This document shows positions 49,325-49,481 of a stretch of 49,481 nucleotides of DNA, one piece after another (the stretch's first letter is position 1; each line of letters opens with the position of its first letter). A program made the translations under genes and the position numbers. Origin of the DNA: Dehalococcoidia bacterium (GTDB taxonomy: Bacteria > Chloroflexota > Dehalococcoidia > Lucifugimonadales > UBA1123); contig JAGWBK010000009.1 in assembly GCA_021295915.1 (NCBI GenBank), positions 1-49,481 on the forward strand, given 5' to 3'. Under the pieces are notes generated by a model that worked only from the letters and a program-made list of their open reading frames with translations, made no database searches and was not told the origin of the DNA.

Positions 49325-49481
49325 ATGACCAGTCAACAGGCGCTGGACGGCGTCAACGTCCTGGATCTGAGCGACTCAATTGGCGGCGCGTACTGCACAA
49401 AGTTATACCGTTTCAGTCTGAGTATGCCGCATGACGGGAAGGTAGACCCTGGACCGCTTCCTCTATCCAGTCCCATCCGGC
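49325..49481 (+). CDS. CaiB/BaiF family CoA-transferase, N-terminal fragment
   Basis: The gene start of a class III CoA-transferase, truncated by the window end. QQALDGVNVLDLSDSIGGAYCTKL (residues 4-27, quoted in parts: ALDGVNVLDLSDS and GGAYCTKL) fits the CaiB/BaiF opening. These enzymes move CoA between organic acids. Normally the family continues with a segment like LxxxGADVIKVExPxGD; here it reads YRFSLSMPHDGKVDPGPL, which does not fit. The last 69 bases read better on the opposite strand, ending at a stop at 49413-49415. The homology therefore breaks at about 49405, by rearrangement or a contig-end artefact. Confidence 0.6.
   Translation, partial: MTSQQALDGVNVLDLSDSIGGAYCTKLYRFSLSMPHDGKVDPGPLPLSSPIR

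Noticed and set aside
1-49481. CRISPR array, insertion sequence, prophage or integrase
   Set aside because: No regularly spaced repeats, transposase, integrase or phage structural gene was seen on either strand.

Overview
The window looks like a fragment of a free-living, probably marine bacterium of the Chloroflexota, most like the SAR202 clade. This is inference from gene content. Three enolase-superfamily (COG4948-type) paralogs, two LLM/F420-type flavin oxidoreductases, a CaiB/BaiF CoA-transferase start, a GMC oxidoreductase, a cytosolic reductive-dehalogenase-like protein and several amidohydrolases or amidases lie within 49 kb. Expansion of exactly these families is the known SAR202 signature. 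The DNA is moderately GC-rich, genes are tightly packed on both strands, and no stretch over 300 bases lacks a gene. Both window ends cut genes: ftsH at the left and a CoA-transferase at the right.

Layout. 1-7.7 kb: the ftsH 3' end, an LLM oxidoreductase, a divergent dihydroorotase-like amidohydrolase, then a minus-strand run of GMC oxidoreductase, glycyl-tRNA synthetase, TlpA-like thioredoxin lipoprotein, CopD-like membrane protein and Trm112-like zinc protein. 7.7-10.8 kb: a surface-polysaccharide pair (O-antigen-ligase-like protein and small sugar-phosphate transferase) with a tRNA-Pro(UGG) and a dispersed palindromic repeat. 10.75-18 kb: a catabolic block of AtzE/AtzG-like amidase pair, SDR dehydrogenase, RraA-like protein, FAD amine oxidase, MFS transporter and M24 peptidase. 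18-24 kb: GNAT, soluble CapA-like phosphoesterase overlapping an APH-like kinase, folC and fabF. 24-30 kb: SWIM zinc-finger mini-protein, formyl-THF hydrolase/transferase, soluble histidine kinase with response regulator, and a VWA protein. 30-39.6 kb: enolase paralog 1, ribosomal protein L25, then a minus-strand cluster (reductive-dehalogenase-like, D-aminoacylase-like, TauE/SafE permease, DgoD-like dehydratase, Eis-like acetyltransferase) divergent from enolase paralog 3. 39.7-44.5 kb: an unrecognised protein, D-2-hydroxyacid dehydrogenase, GNAT, VOC protein and a BioD/DRTGG protein. 44.6-49.5 kb: cytochrome c maturation genes (ccmH, ccmF, ccmI-like), an LLM oxidoreductase coupled to a DinB-like protein, and the truncated CoA-transferase.

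Working together: most accessory genes suggest uptake and oxidation of diverse small organic acids, N-acyl or amide compounds and possibly halogenated or sulfonated compounds. The ccm genes imply c-type cytochromes and therefore respiration. The most interesting observations are a fully overlapping divergent promoter pair between the RraA-like and amine-oxidase genes, the reductive-dehalogenase/aminoacylase/permease/dehydratase cluster, a tripled AATACTGG element, and a stand-alone 10-formyl-THF dehydrogenase hydrolase domain. No CRISPR array, insertion sequence or phage gene was seen.
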